The position numbers were made by a program, and so were the translations under genes. A stretch of DNA of 64,000 nucleotides from Cryomorpha ignava (lineage in GTDB: Bacteria; Bacteroidota; Bacteroidia; Flavobacteriales_D; Cryomorphaceae). Location of the stretch: positions 231,400 through 295,399 of the forward strand of contig NZ_JAAGVY010000002.1 in NCBI RefSeq assembly GCF_010686655.1, in the 5' to 3' direction. The notes under the pieces are model-generated. The model worked only from the letters and a program-made list of their open reading frames with translations, made no database searches and had not been told where the DNA came from. Shown here piece after piece: positions 26,411 to 35,402 of this stretch (position 1 is the stretch's first letter; each line of letters begins with the position of its first letter).

Positions 26411-27277
26411 CTAATTCTTTAAAAGCGAGCGCATTTGAATAAAAGTACTCTGCTGGAGATATCGGTCGTCATTATAATATCCGAAAACCGCTGATTTATT
26501 TTTTATCGTATTGATAATTTCTTTGTGCAATTCTACCGGAACGACCGGACATCCATAACTTCTGCCAAGCCGTCCGTATTTCTGAATAAAATCTTGACTC
26601 ACATAAGGTGCCGAATGCATTACCACGGCACGCGCCCGCATATTGTCATTAATTCCCTTCTCTACGCCATCAAGCCGCAGGCTAAAGCCTTTTGAGCCTC
26701 TGTAAGTCTCGCCCGTTATATAAAGACCCATACTAGATTGGAGCGATTCTGCTGTATTGGAAAACTTAATTGCTTTATCGCCTCCTGTATTCTTACCATG
26801 GCTCACATAAGTGTGAAACAGAATTTCCAAATTCACCAAATCAATGCAGTAAAATCTCCTAAATTTACTGGGCTTGGTGTAATCAATGATACTAAGTATG
26901 TCTTCATTCTCAAGCATTCCTTCATTTCGTAAGCGAATGTATCCCACAAGGGCATACTTAAATGGTAAATAATCAAGCCCAATGGTATCAACCCTTGGAT
27001 AGAGCGAATTATAGATATCCGAAATTTTAATTTCCAAGGCCATTGAATCTACGAATGAAGTAAAATCTGTAGAAGAATTCAACGACTCTATTAGTTCTTC
27101 AACGGGCGAAACTGCGCGCTCGCTTTCCAGATCGTCGTGAGCTTCTTTTTCGAGCAGATTCTCAATGGAATCCGGTTCAGAAACTAGTTGAGCCCAAGAA
27201 TTTAAAGTTGAAAAAGCTAATAGAATCAGTGCCACTAAAAAGTTTTGAATACCAAATACACTTAATTTCATATTCAC
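26411..27277 (-). CDS. Secreted L,D-transpeptidase catalytic protein (YkuD_2)
   Basis: 288 residues; a signal peptide covers about 1-29 (FLVALILLAFSTLNSWAQL). After a low-complexity acidic segment, the YkuD_2-type domain includes YCIDLVNLEILFHTYVSHGK (about 144-163), FSNTAESLQSSMGLYIT, VVMHSAPYVS and the nucleophile region GRLGRSYGCPVVP (Cys near 243). This domain family is distinct from the YcbB type next door but shares the catalytic fold. It probably acts on periplasmic peptidoglycan as transpeptidase or carboxypeptidase. MKL two residues inside is an alternative start. Confidence 0.88.
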   Translation of the reverse strand: MNMKLSVFGIQNFLVALILLAFSTLNSWAQLVSEPDSIENLLEKEAHDDLESERAVSPVEELIESLNSSTDFTSFVDSMALEIKISDIYNSLYPRVDTIGLDYLPFKYALVGYIRLRNEGMLENEDILSIIDYTKPSKFRRFYCIDLVNLEILFHTYVSHGKNTGGDKAIKFSNTAESLQSSMGLYITGETYRGSKGFSLRLDGVEKGINDNMRARAVVMHSAPYVSQDFIQKYGRLGRSYGCPVVPVELHKEIINTIKNKSAVFGYYNDDRYLQQSTFIQMRSLLKN

Positions 27278-27467
27278 AAAGGTAAGCGTATGGAATTAAA
27301 GGCGATAATGAAACACAATAAGAAACCGCCCTTTGGCATTTCACTCCTTTTTTATCGTCAGTAGAGCACTGCACCAACTCGAAATTCCTTCAGGATTGAA
27401 ATTCGCAGTTCAGAAATATCCAGATTTGTTTGTAGAAGAGCTACCAAAATTACTATCGCGGTTTTAA

Positions 27468-27929
27468 TTAATCCACGAGGTCTTCTAAACGCTTAAAGGT
27501 GAGCAGCGATCGTTCCACTTTTGCTTTTTGATTTGTTAAGACTTCTATTACAGAGCCAGCCATATACGGAGCCTTCAACTGTTCATTATACTCCTCCACA
27601 CTCGCTTTGTCGCCTCTTATACATTCTTCCAAAATCGTTTCAGCTCTATTAGTAGAAAGGGCAGTTTTTACGTCAATCCATACCCTGTGGGCAGTCCCTA
27701 GAATACTACCCGATGCTTTTGATGCAGCCCCAAGTTTTTTCAATTCACTATCTATTTCAGTAGCGAAACCGCTTCGCTCATTCGCTTTCTGCTGAAGCCA
27801 TTTTTTTAAGACGGGGCTATCCGTTTTTTGCATTACATGCTTCAAACCTTCCTCGGCATCATAATTTTTCTGAAGTATCTCTTGAAGAGAATTAACTAAT
27901 CTTTCTTTGTGGTTTGACGTATCCATCAA
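27468..27929 (-). CDS. PA2169-family four-helix-bundle protein (DUF2383)
   Basis: 153 residues, all helical, no signal peptide. The DUF2383 pattern is visible: LVNSLQEILQKNYDAEEGL (about 11-29), LKKWLQQKANERSGFATEID, then HRVWIDVKTALS, ILEECIRGDKASVEEYNEQL and a last helix with QKAKVERSLLTFKRLEDLV. The fold resembles ferritin-like bundles, but the metal ligand set is not complete. Function unknown; relatives are often stress-induced. Monocistronic. Confidence 0.88.
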   Translation of the reverse strand: MMDTSNHKERLVNSLQEILQKNYDAEEGLKHVMQKTDSPVLKKWLQQKANERSGFATEIDSELKKLGAASKASGSILGTAHRVWIDVKTALSTNRAETILEECIRGDKASVEEYNEQLKAPYMAGSVIEVLTNQKAKVERSLLTFKRLEDLVD

Positions 27930-28648
27930 TTATAGTTTTAGTATTAAGGCTGCGATAAAGAAAACTGTTTCTATCAGGTCACGTAACAATCAATTCTAAA
28001 AAAAAGTTTAAGCTTAATTTCAGATAATCGCACCTTTCCTTATAAATAACCTACTGCCAACTTGCTTGAATTCATATTTTCTTTCTTTGAGTAGATTTTT
28101 TAAACTGATCACATCACGGTACTGCATTTCAATATCCTTCCCGGTGGTTTCCTTTTGGAAATTACGACAACCATACTATGCTGTGCTTAACAAGCTAATA
28201 ATGTGGGAGACAATATTGACCTGGCCATTCAGTATGGAAATCTGAAATTTAATGTAGGTTATTGGGCAAATCTAAAAAATGTTTATTTTTCAAAATATCT
28301 TTACGAAACAGAATCTGAAGAGAGTTTAGATATTGTCAAAAGGTCGGAAACGATTTTAATGAAGATTTAAGGAAGGGAAAGTATCAGGATTTTTTCACTA
28401 CCTACTAAAATGTGCAGAAGAGTAATTGATATTTGAAGATAGACCCACCACAAAAATAACTTCGTTGCTTATCACTGCCCCTCTATTTTAAATAAAACGC
28501 TATTTTTAGCGGTAGGATAGGAGGTTGATTTAAGGAAATTTAGAAATTGCACCACGCAATCCCCATATTCAAAATAAAACACCCAGTGGGTACTGTACCA
28601 CCTTCCAAGGTGCGCAGCTTAGTGAAGTTATAATTAAGAAATAGAATA
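27930..28648. other. Long gap with two short gene relics
   Basis: 719 bp. On the minus strand 28022-28160 reads a broken fragment including DIEMQYRDVISLKNLLKERK and ends FIRKGAII. On the plus strand about 28206-28370 reads NVGDNIDLAIQYGNLKFNVG then KNVYFSKYLYETESEE and stops. Neither has a start or a family I recognise. They look like remains of deleted genes. Confidence 0.4.
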
Positions 28649-29554
28649 ATGGCAGACAAAAAGGATCTGGATTTTACATATACCACGATCGATAAAATAT
28701 TTCGCTTAAGCATAGGAGAGTCCGCAGATTATAGTGGAGCCAAATATGATGGGGATTTCTCAATGAGTCTGGAAGAGGCTCAAAAGGCGAAGCACAAATT
28801 TATAGCAGATAGTCTGAACATTAAAGCCGGAAGTAAAGTGCTGGATATGGCCTGTGGCTGGGGTCCATTCATTCATTATTTAACGTTGGAAAGAGGTGCT
28901 TCCGGTATCGGATTGACGCTATCTGAGGGCCAAGCAGAAGCCTGTCGAAAAAATGGGTTGGACGTTAGAGTGAAAGATTGTCGCACTGTGAAAATCGAAG
29001 ATTTTGGTGTTTTTGATGCCATAACCTGCATTGGTGGCCTGGAGCATTTCTGCGCTGTAGAAGAATGGAAAGCCGGGAAACAAGAGCAGATTTACAGCGA
29101 TTTTTTTCAAACTCTAAATAACCTAATGCCAATAGGTGGGAGGTTTTACATGCAAACGATGACTTTTGGCAAGAATATGATCGACTTTGAGGAGATAGAT
29201 GTAAAAGCCAAAAAGGGATCTGCAGCACACGTTATGGCTTTAATGATTAAAGAATTTCCAGGTTCATGGCTTCCATATGGGCCGGAAATGGTAGTACACA
29301 ATGCCCAGCCTCATTTCAAACTTATATCTCAAAGCAGTGGCAGGCTCGACTATATTGAAACCATTGGCCAATGGAGAAAGAAGTTTAGGAAATTTGGGTT
29401 AAAAAAGTATTGGCTATATGCCTCGTTGCTTCCTAAATATATTACTAATAAAGAGTTTAGACATCAAGTAGCTATTTTTAAAATAAGTCCTAACAGGGTA
29501 TGTTTTGAACAGGAAATAATGGAGCATTATAGATTGGTTTTTGAGAAAGTGTAG
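28649..29554 (+). CDS. CMAS-like SAM-dependent methyltransferase
   Basis: 301 residues. The N-terminal part has the cyclopropane-synthase signature FDYTTIDKIFRLSIGE-like start and YSGAKYDGDF. SAM motif I is VLDMACGWGPFIHYL (about 63-77), followed by GIGLTLSEGQ (the CMAS-type GITLSxEQ) and CIGGLEHF. These place it with cyclopropane/mycolic-acid-synthase-like methyltransferases acting on lipid or small-molecule substrates. It lacks signal peptide or membrane helices. The real substrate cannot be read, and a fatty-acid-modifying role is inference. Monocistronic. Confidence 0.88.
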   Translation: MADKKDLDFTYTTIDKIFRLSIGESADYSGAKYDGDFSMSLEEAQKAKHKFIADSLNIKAGSKVLDMACGWGPFIHYLTLERGASGIGLTLSEGQAEACRKNGLDVRVKDCRTVKIEDFGVFDAITCIGGLEHFCAVEEWKAGKQEQIYSDFFQTLNNLMPIGGRFYMQTMTFGKNMIDFEEIDVKAKKGSAAHVMALMIKEFPGSWLPYGPEMVVHNAQPHFKLISQSSGRLDYIETIGQWRKKFRKFGLKKYWLYASLLPKYITNKEFRHQVAIFKISPNRVCFEQEIMEHYRLVFEKV

Positions 29555-29821
29555 ATTAACTATTACGAAAAGGATTTTATTAAAAACCTTGGCCAAAATT
29601 AAGAGATTTGAAATGCCCGAACCTTTATATACAAACACTTTAAGGGCAATACAATCATAAAGAAGGGATGATTCTTTAACGTTTCAAATTCTATATGATA
29701 AAATTTAGAGCACATCAAAAGGAAGCATTAGCGTACCGCATTTCAAATTTTGAGAATACGAATGTGAGGCGACATTCTTAATTTAATATTTTGTTTTTGA
29801 GAGATCAATTTAAATAAAACC

Positions 29822-30361
29822 ATGAAAAAAACAGTAATTTTTTTAATCGCAGTATTTGCGGCAAGCTTGGGTTACAGCCAATGTGAAGCGCAAATGAAAG
29901 GGCTGAGCAATGCCGAAAAGTTCGCCAATACTTCCGGTAAGCTTATTCAAATGGAATTTTTAGAGGTTGGCACAGTAAGGAAAGTTGACATTAAAGTGAT
30001 TCATTATCTTGATTTAAATTCTTTAGACAGTTTAAGAGCGTTAAGATTTGAGTATCTTGTTGTAAGCACTTACAATACACATACTAAAGTTGCCACCGTA
30101 GATACAGATGAAATTGACGGTTTAATAAACGCTGTAAAAATGATTCAGGCAAAATTGGTTTCGGCCAATCTTATAAATCGCACCGAAGTAACGTATAGAA
30201 CCAGAGGAGAATTTGAGGTCGGATGCTATTTGAAAAACCAGGAGTGGACAGCCTACTTACAACTCGTGTGCTATGATTCAGACTCGCGTGTGCGTTTGAA
30301 AGAAGGTGATTTAGCGGAACTTTTAGCATTGCTTGAGATAGGGAAAGGGATGCTAGAATGA
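29822..30361 (+). CDS. Secreted hypothetical protein
   Basis: 179 residues with a signal peptide (1-19, GYSQ). The mature part is soluble with a central beta-rich segment (VDIKVIHYLDLNSLDSLRAL, FEYLVVSTYNTHTKVATVDT) followed by a helix DEIDGLINAVKMIQAKLV and a C-terminal helix LAELLALLEIGKGML. I do not recognise the family. No sorting tail and no catalytic signature are seen. The region after it holds an orphan T9SS domain. Confidence 0.65.
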   Translation: MKKTVIFLIAVFAASLGYSQCEAQMKGLSNAEKFANTSGKLIQMEFLEVGTVRKVDIKVIHYLDLNSLDSLRALRFEYLVVSTYNTHTKVATVDTDEIDGLINAVKMIQAKLVSANLINRTEVTYRTRGEFEVGCYLKNQEWTAYLQLVCYDSDSRVRLKEGDLAELLALLEIGKGMLE

Positions 30362-30492
30362 GCGTTTTCGCAGAATAAAATAATGCACCACTGCAAGCAG
30401 TGTATGCTTTCGAGAGCCTGTAACCTACCCCGCCATCTCCTGCCAACTTTACCTTTGCGGCTTAGCGCCTTTGCGAGCGTACCTATCCGTTT

Positions 30493-30759
30493 GTGGGTGT
30501 ACTCTCCATTAACGACGAAGATATAGAACAGCTGTCCATTTATCCCAATCCAAATAATGGATTATTCACGTTAGATTTTGGCACTCAGGTACCGGAGGAT
30601 GTTTTTATTTCAAACACACTTGGAGAAATCATTTTTTTAAATTCACAGGTCAAACCAATTGAGACGGTAGATTTAAGTGATGTAGCCGCAGGTGTATATT
30701 GTGTCATCTATCAATTAGACGGAATGAAGCAAGTGAATAAATTGGTTATTCAGCAATAA
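30493..30759 (+). pseudogene. Orphan T9SS sorting domain (3' remnant of a secreted protein gene)
   Basis: The frame from GTG 30493 gives 88 residues with a complete type A T9SS domain: LSIYPNPNNGLFTLDF, ISNTLGEIIFLN, LSDVAAGVYCVIYQLDG and KLVIQQ. There is no signal peptide or cargo domain, so it cannot be exported on its own. The sequence just upstream (30440-30480) contains a GCAAAG-type intergenic repeat on the reverse strand, marking the likely break. Remnant is more likely than a functional gene. Confidence 0.65.
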
Positions 30760-31193
30760 ACTATTTTGAAACTGTTTGAGACTTCAGAATAGAAATCATG
30801 CCAACTACCTTGAAGCGGTAAAAAAAAACTTAGTGCCGAATTTTTATTTGGACTTGGCGCTTAGGTCATCCATCACTTGATTGATTTATTTAGACGGCCA
30901 CTTTAATCTCTTAGATAATTATAGTGATTGCATTGGTTTATTGTTGCTTTCTGCAATAGTGGTAAGAGGATTTATTGGTTTTTCACATTTGGTGTATTAT
31001 AAGTTGTAATCGTTTGGGTTTTTGATTAAACTTGGAGTGCAAAATGGATATTAAAACTTATGTGCCCATAGCTGAAATAAACGTAACAGGTGAGCTTATT
31101 TTTCGATAAGCGTACAACTATTTGTTACACTAATTTTTCAATATGCGTACGTGTACGCTTATCGGAATGTTATCCACCATAATCACAAGGAAT
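30760..31193 (+). other. Gap ending in an attC-like site
   Basis: 434 bp with no gene. Its right end (31081-31177) has ACGTAAC, a perfect 13-bp inverted pair (31104-31116 with 31152-31164, CGATAAGCGTACA) around a 35-nt loop, then GTTATCCAC (31169-31177). This marks the 5' boundary of the beta-lactamase-like cassette. Confidence 0.55.
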
Positions 31194-32621
31194 ATGAAAG
31201 TCTTGAATACGCTTCTGATCTTATTAATTTTAATAGCTTGCTCTCCTGAAACTGGAAAGAATAAAGAACTTTTAAGTACGAGAATCTCCAGAATAGAGAA
31301 TGGCCTTCAGCCTAATTTCCAAATACAAGGAGATAGTATACCAAACTACAAAATTGAAGAAAGAATGAAGGAACTTGGTATTCCTGGGGTAAGCATCGCA
31401 GTGATCAATGGTGGTCACATTGAATGGGCTAAAGGTTATGGTGTTGCTGACAGTTCAGAAAATCGTTTAGTAACTAGCGAGACAATGTTCTTGGCTGGAT
31501 CAATTAGCAAACCAGTTGCTGCCATTCGAGCTCACCAACTTGCAGAAGATGGTGTAATAAATTTGGATTCAAATGTTAACCAGTATTTATCTAGCTGGAA
31601 GCTACCTGAAAATGAGTTTACAGAAATAGAAAAGGTCACTACTCGAAGAATTCTAAATCATACTGCTGGATTGACAGTTTGGGGGTTTCCAGGATATGAT
31701 AAAGGTGATACGATACCTAGTGTAGCGGAAGTTTTGAATGGTAAGGGAAATACAGATTCGGTACACGTATATAAAGAACCTGGTGAAAGTTGGATGTACT
31801 CTGGTGGAGGCTATACTATCATGCAATTAATGATTTCGGACCTTGAAAAAACGCCATTCCCAGAAATAATGCAATCGAACGTATTGGACCCCTTAGGAAT
31901 GACGCTAAGTACTTTTGAAAATCCGCTACCTCAAAAGTATCAATCCATAGCTGCAACAGGTTATCGTGCAAGCGGTGAAGAGGTTGAAGGTAAGTGGCCA
32001 ATATACCCTGAAATGGCAGCAGCTGGACTCTGGACAACCCCATCTCAACTCATACTTTGGGCTAAGGAAGTTCAAAAAACTCAGCAAACACAAGAAAATG
32101 GATTATTGAAGGTGGAGACAGTTAACGAAATGCTGACTTCTGGAATGAATGATCATGGCCTTGGACCAGGTGTAAGCGAACATACATATGGACATGGAGG
32201 TGCTGATGAAGGGTTCAGAGCCAACTTGGTCGTTTGGAAAGAACATCCTGTTGCAGTAGTGGTCATGGTAAATTCGGATAATGGCAGCATAATACAAGAA
32301 ATCTTATTGAGCATTGCCAACGAATACCTGCTACCCGGGATTGAACCAGATTTACGAAAAGTTGCAAACAAATCTGTAGTGGAACGGACTCCCATGGTGG
32401 GGACTTATATATTTCCAGAACTAGGTGTGGCTAATGTTACTATAAAGGAAAATGGCTTGGAAATAGATGGAGATTTCACAGATGAACCTATCCTGCTACT
32501 GCCAGAAACCGATAGCACATATTTTAATACAAAAAGTGGAACATATTACACCTTTCTCCTTGAAGGCGAAAATGTCACTGGGATTAAATTTTGGAAATAT
32601 ACAGGGGAAAAAACCGAATAA
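31194..32621 (+). CDS. Serine hydrolase (class C beta-lactamase-like) lipoprotein
   Basis: From ATG 31194, 475 residues; an ATG at 31143 would place 17 odd residues before a clear lipoprotein signal (LLILLILIACSPE, Cys16) and lies across the attC-like site, so it is rejected. The serine beta-lactamase/DD-peptidase fold is shown by SxxK in AGSISKPVA (Ser103-Lys106), YSGGGY for the Tyr motif and YGHGGADEG for the HxG-like third motif. Such proteins are usually esterases or peptidases rather than antibiotic-degrading enzymes. The gene occupies a cassette bounded by GTTATCCAC and GTGGACAAC. Confidence 0.9.
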   Translation: MKVLNTLLILLILIACSPETGKNKELLSTRISRIENGLQPNFQIQGDSIPNYKIEERMKELGIPGVSIAVINGGHIEWAKGYGVADSSENRLVTSETMFLAGSISKPVAAIRAHQLAEDGVINLDSNVNQYLSSWKLPENEFTEIEKVTTRRILNHTAGLTVWGFPGYDKGDTIPSVAEVLNGKGNTDSVHVYKEPGESWMYSGGGYTIMQLMISDLEKTPFPEIMQSNVLDPLGMTLSTFENPLPQKYQSIAATGYRASGEEVEGKWPIYPEMAAAGLWTTPSQLILWAKEVQKTQQTQENGLLKVETVNEMLTSGMNDHGLGPGVSEHTYGHGGADEGFRANLVVWKEHPVAVVVMVNSDNGSIIQEILLSIANEYLLPGIEPDLRKVANKSVVERTPMVGTYIFPELGVANVTIKENGLEIDGDFTDEPILLLPETDSTYFNTKSGTYYTFLLEGENVTGIKFWKYTGEKTE

Positions 32622-32627
32622 TAAAAT

Positions 32628-32683
32628 GTGGACAACACTATGTAAAATACATTAAAACGCATTTTACACTAACCGTTATGTGC
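32628..32683 (+). repeat. attC-like hairpin between two cassettes
   Basis: GTGGACAAC (32628-32636) opens the site and GTTATGTGC (32675-32683) closes it. Between them TGTAAAATAC (32641-32650) pairs with GCATTTTACA (32659-32668), one mismatch, loop of 8. The outer motifs are themselves roughly complementary. This is the R''-L''-L'-R' layout of an integron attC, with a noncanonical core. Confidence 0.6.
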
Positions 32684-32731
32684 AAACCTTATCGACTGAC
32701 TTTTTAATATTTTACCAATAACAAATATTAT

Positions 32732-34054
32732 ATGTTACGACTTTTATTACTTTGCGGAATTTTATTTTCAGTGACAGCAAAAGCACAACCCAACTGGTCT
32801 GCAATTAAATCTAACGCAACATTTATTGTCGCAGATACAAATTATCTAGCCCCGACAATTCAACCAATTAACGTTGGTGGGTGGGAAGACGGTTTATATA
32901 TCACCCGTGACGGCAAGCATTTATACAGTACTTATTTGCCAATTGATGCTTTTTCTTGGATTGGTGACATTTCTCCATGTATAAATTTCGTACCGTATTT
33001 CCGCCCGCCTCTGTTGGGGATTGACACAGTTACAAATCCTTTCGGATGCCCAAATTACATGCATAGCGATATAATTTTAGCATCAAAATCAGATACAAGT
33101 TTGCCATTTAACCCTTGGACAAGCTCTAATCTTGCCACTTCTGCAACAATGGAAGGCGGTGCACATGGCGTATTATTAAACTCCGACACATTTGATGTTT
33201 TTGTTTACACAACTGACAATGGTTCGCCTTGGGGAATGGAAATAATGTTTATGAAAAATGTGTCTATCAACCCGAATACTTCCACCGCCATTTCAATTGT
33301 TAGTTCCATAGGAGCAGAGGATAATCCACACATAGAAAGAATAGACGCAACTACGCTCTTGTTGATTTTTGACCGTGATCGATATATATATTATTCTTTA
33401 AGTTACGATAACGGCGCTACTTGGGAAATACCTATTCAGATGACTAACGTGCTGAATGACCAGGCTCCATATGATGTGCAACCTCATTTATGGAATGATG
33501 GCGTGGATTGGTGGGTTTATTTTTGTGCCGATAATATAAATAACAGGCGATGTATCTATAAATCAAAACAATTGATTGCAAACGATTGGAACAGTTGGGG
33601 GCCAAAACAATTAGTGATAGAACCTTCGACTATTACAGACGGTTCAGGCATAATATTCGGCGTTGGCGAACCAACACTTACTCAATGGGGAGACCTTTCG
33701 TTTGTAGTCATATATGGCGACATCATCTCTGCCGACTCAACCGATGTTTATGATTGCGACCCGTGGATTTTGAAACGAAAAAATTATCCACTTTCAACTT
33801 CAGATAATCACTTGTTGGCCCCAAAAACATTTAATATTTATCCCAATCCATCGGGCAAAACCCTAAACATTTCACTTCTCGAAAATCAGGAGACAAGAAT
33901 TCAAATCTTCAATATAATGGGAATATTTCTTAAAGAAATTTCAATAACACAGCAAGCACAAATTGACATATCGGATTTCCCAAGCGGAATGTATTTTGTT
34001 CGACTAAAGGACGATCCACTTTCAAGAGAAATATTTATAAAAAGTAGTCAATGA
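32732..34054 (+). CDS. Secreted beta-propeller-like protein with T9SS sorting domain
   Basis: 440 residues. Signal peptide about 1-19 (LLLLCGILFSVTAKAQ). The body shows repeated beta-propeller blades with sialidase- or TolB-like wording (YITRDGKHLYSTYLP, NPHIERIDATTLLLIFDRD, YYSLSYDNGATWEIP, WWVYFCADNINNRR). The C-terminal ~75 residues are a type A T9SS domain (FNIYPNPSGKTLNISL, IQIFNIMGIFLKEI, GMYFVRLKDD). It is likely exposed on or released from the surface; whether it is catalytic is unknown, and an Asp-box with SxDxGxTW-like SYDNGATWE hints at a sialidase-type fold. It sits in the cassette after the beta-lactamase-like gene. Confidence 0.8.
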   Translation: MLRLLLLCGILFSVTAKAQPNWSAIKSNATFIVADTNYLAPTIQPINVGGWEDGLYITRDGKHLYSTYLPIDAFSWIGDISPCINFVPYFRPPLLGIDTVTNPFGCPNYMHSDIILASKSDTSLPFNPWTSSNLATSATMEGGAHGVLLNSDTFDVFVYTTDNGSPWGMEIMFMKNVSINPNTSTAISIVSSIGAEDNPHIERIDATTLLLIFDRDRYIYYSLSYDNGATWEIPIQMTNVLNDQAPYDVQPHLWNDGVDWWVYFCADNINNRRCIYKSKQLIANDWNSWGPKQLVIEPSTITDGSGIIFGVGEPTLTQWGDLSFVVIYGDIISADSTDVYDCDPWILKRKNYPLSTSDNHLLAPKTFNIYPNPSGKTLNISLLENQETRIQIFNIMGIFLKEISITQQAQIDISDFPSGMYFVRLKDDPLSREIFIKSSQ

Positions 34055-34089
34055 TAAAATAACCAATAGAATCAAAACAAAACAGGAAT

Positions 34090-34232
34090 AAGGTAAGCAC
34101 ATAACAAATGGGATAGTGCAAGCTTGGTTAAGTGGATTTGCAAGCTTTGAGGTTCGTGAAAAAAGTCGGTGTAAATTGATAGGTAATCGCTTCCTAATCC
34201 CGCACAAAACCATACCATATACCGTTATTCCT
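34090..34232 (+). repeat. attC-like site after the propeller gene
   Basis: 34090-34105 is the reverse complement (14 of 16 bases) of the cassette start at 32675-32690. The site continues with imperfect, poorly paired arms and ends in GTTATTCCT (34224-34232) before the next small gene. Confidence 0.55.
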
Positions 34233-34274
34233 GCCCAGTAATCTAGATCTAAAACTAAAGAATCAAAAGAAAAA

Positions 34275-34523
34275 ATGAATCAAAAAGAATTACTAGAATT
34301 AACAGACCAAGAGTTGTTGCTAGAAGCAAAGAATAGCAAACGCACAAAAGTTTATGATGCTGTAATCTTCGGCGTACTGATTGGAATTGCCATTTACAGC
34401 TCCATTAAAAATGGCTTTGGCTTGCTGACTTTTTTACCCTTAGTTTACATACCAATAGCAGCCAAAAATAAAACTAAAAATACAGCTTTGGAGAGTCTTT
34501 TGAAAGAAAGAAATTTGAAATAA
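34275..34523 (+). CDS. Small membrane protein, hypothetical
   Basis: 82 residues: an acidic N-terminal helix (MNQKELLELTDQELLLEAKN) then two hydrophobic helices (VYDAVIFGVLIGIAIYSS and GLLTFLPLVYIPIAA) and a basic C-terminus. The start follows GTTATTCCT by about 45 bp. Similar short proteins occur in Bacteroidota, but I cannot name a family. Topology suggests both ends are cytoplasmic. Confidence 0.6.
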   Translation: MNQKELLELTDQELLLEAKNSKRTKVYDAVIFGVLIGIAIYSSIKNGFGLLTFLPLVYIPIAAKNKTKNTALESLLKERNLK

Positions 34524-34568
34524 GAATTCGCTAAAAGCTTTCAAAATTCTAACCAAATCATCCTGTAA

Positions 34569-34994
34569 ATTGAACAATATTGCGGAATAAATAGCGAAAA
34601 AACCAAATATCAGGAAGGACTCTCTACACACAATAAGAAGTTTCTGTACTTTCAATTAATTAATAAAACCACTGGTGAAATTATAGGGTGGTGCGGGTAT
34701 CACACTTGGTATACTAGTCATAACGGGGCCGAATTGGGTTATGGTATATACGCTGACGCGCACAAGCATCTAGGATTAATGTCAGAAGCAATGCTGCCCA
34801 TACTCAAATCTGGGTTTGAACAAATGAATCTAAACAGGATTGAAGCATTTATTGGCCCAAACAATTTGCCTTCTTTAAACCTGATCAAAAAAATGAATTT
34901 TACGCAAGAAGGCAAGTTGCGAGCGCATTTCATTAAAAATAATCAAGTGGAAGATTCTTTGGTTTTTTCATTGCTTAAAGCAGAGTTTGATTGA
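34569..34994 (+). pseudogene. GNAT acetyltransferase, 5'-truncated
   Basis: An open frame reads EQYCGINSEKTKYQEGL then KKFLYFQLINKTTGEIIG, WCGYHTWY, GAELGYGIYADAH, LGLMSEAMLPILKSGFEQMN and RIEAFIGPNNLPSLNLIKK, matching RimJ/RimL-type GNAT enzymes. The first 50 or so residues of the family are missing, an in-frame stop lies at 34566-34568, and no ATG precedes the domain. TTG at 34734 would give only 86 residues. Probably inactive. Confidence 0.7.
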
Positions 34995-35402
34995 GATTGA
35001 CGCCTAAGTCTGTATTGGGTTTCGGAATAGACCTGGACTGGGATAGAAACTCAAATGTTTTTAAATAAAACTGATAGACAGATATTTATCTCGATATTTT
35101 AGCTCTTAAAAGATTATTAGTAGCTATATTGGTACATGTTCCGTGCATGTGCATTCCAAAACCGTGTAAAATAGTACCAACACGAAATGCGCCGTGTGGT
35201 GGTGCATTAGAAAAGCAATGATTATGGATACTAGCTATATTGAATTAATACTTTAAATTGGAGTTGTCAAACTAGTCAAAAATGAATTTAGACTGATGAG
35301 GTATCTCACCAGCCCCCTAAATGATTGGGCATCGATTAAAGTTTGAAAAACTAATTTGCTGAATGAACGAATTATCGATAGTATTCAATTTAAATATCCA
35401 TT
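34995..35402. other. Intergenic region, nothing recognised
   Basis: 408 bp. Short repeated GTGCAT pieces occur near 35145-35210 but no gene, RNA or terminator can be supported. Confidence 0.4.

Noticed and set aside
31143..31193. Upstream ATG of the beta-lactamase-like gene
   Set aside because: The extra 17 residues precede an ideal lipoprotein signal and cross the attC-like hairpin; the ATG at 31194 is the better start.
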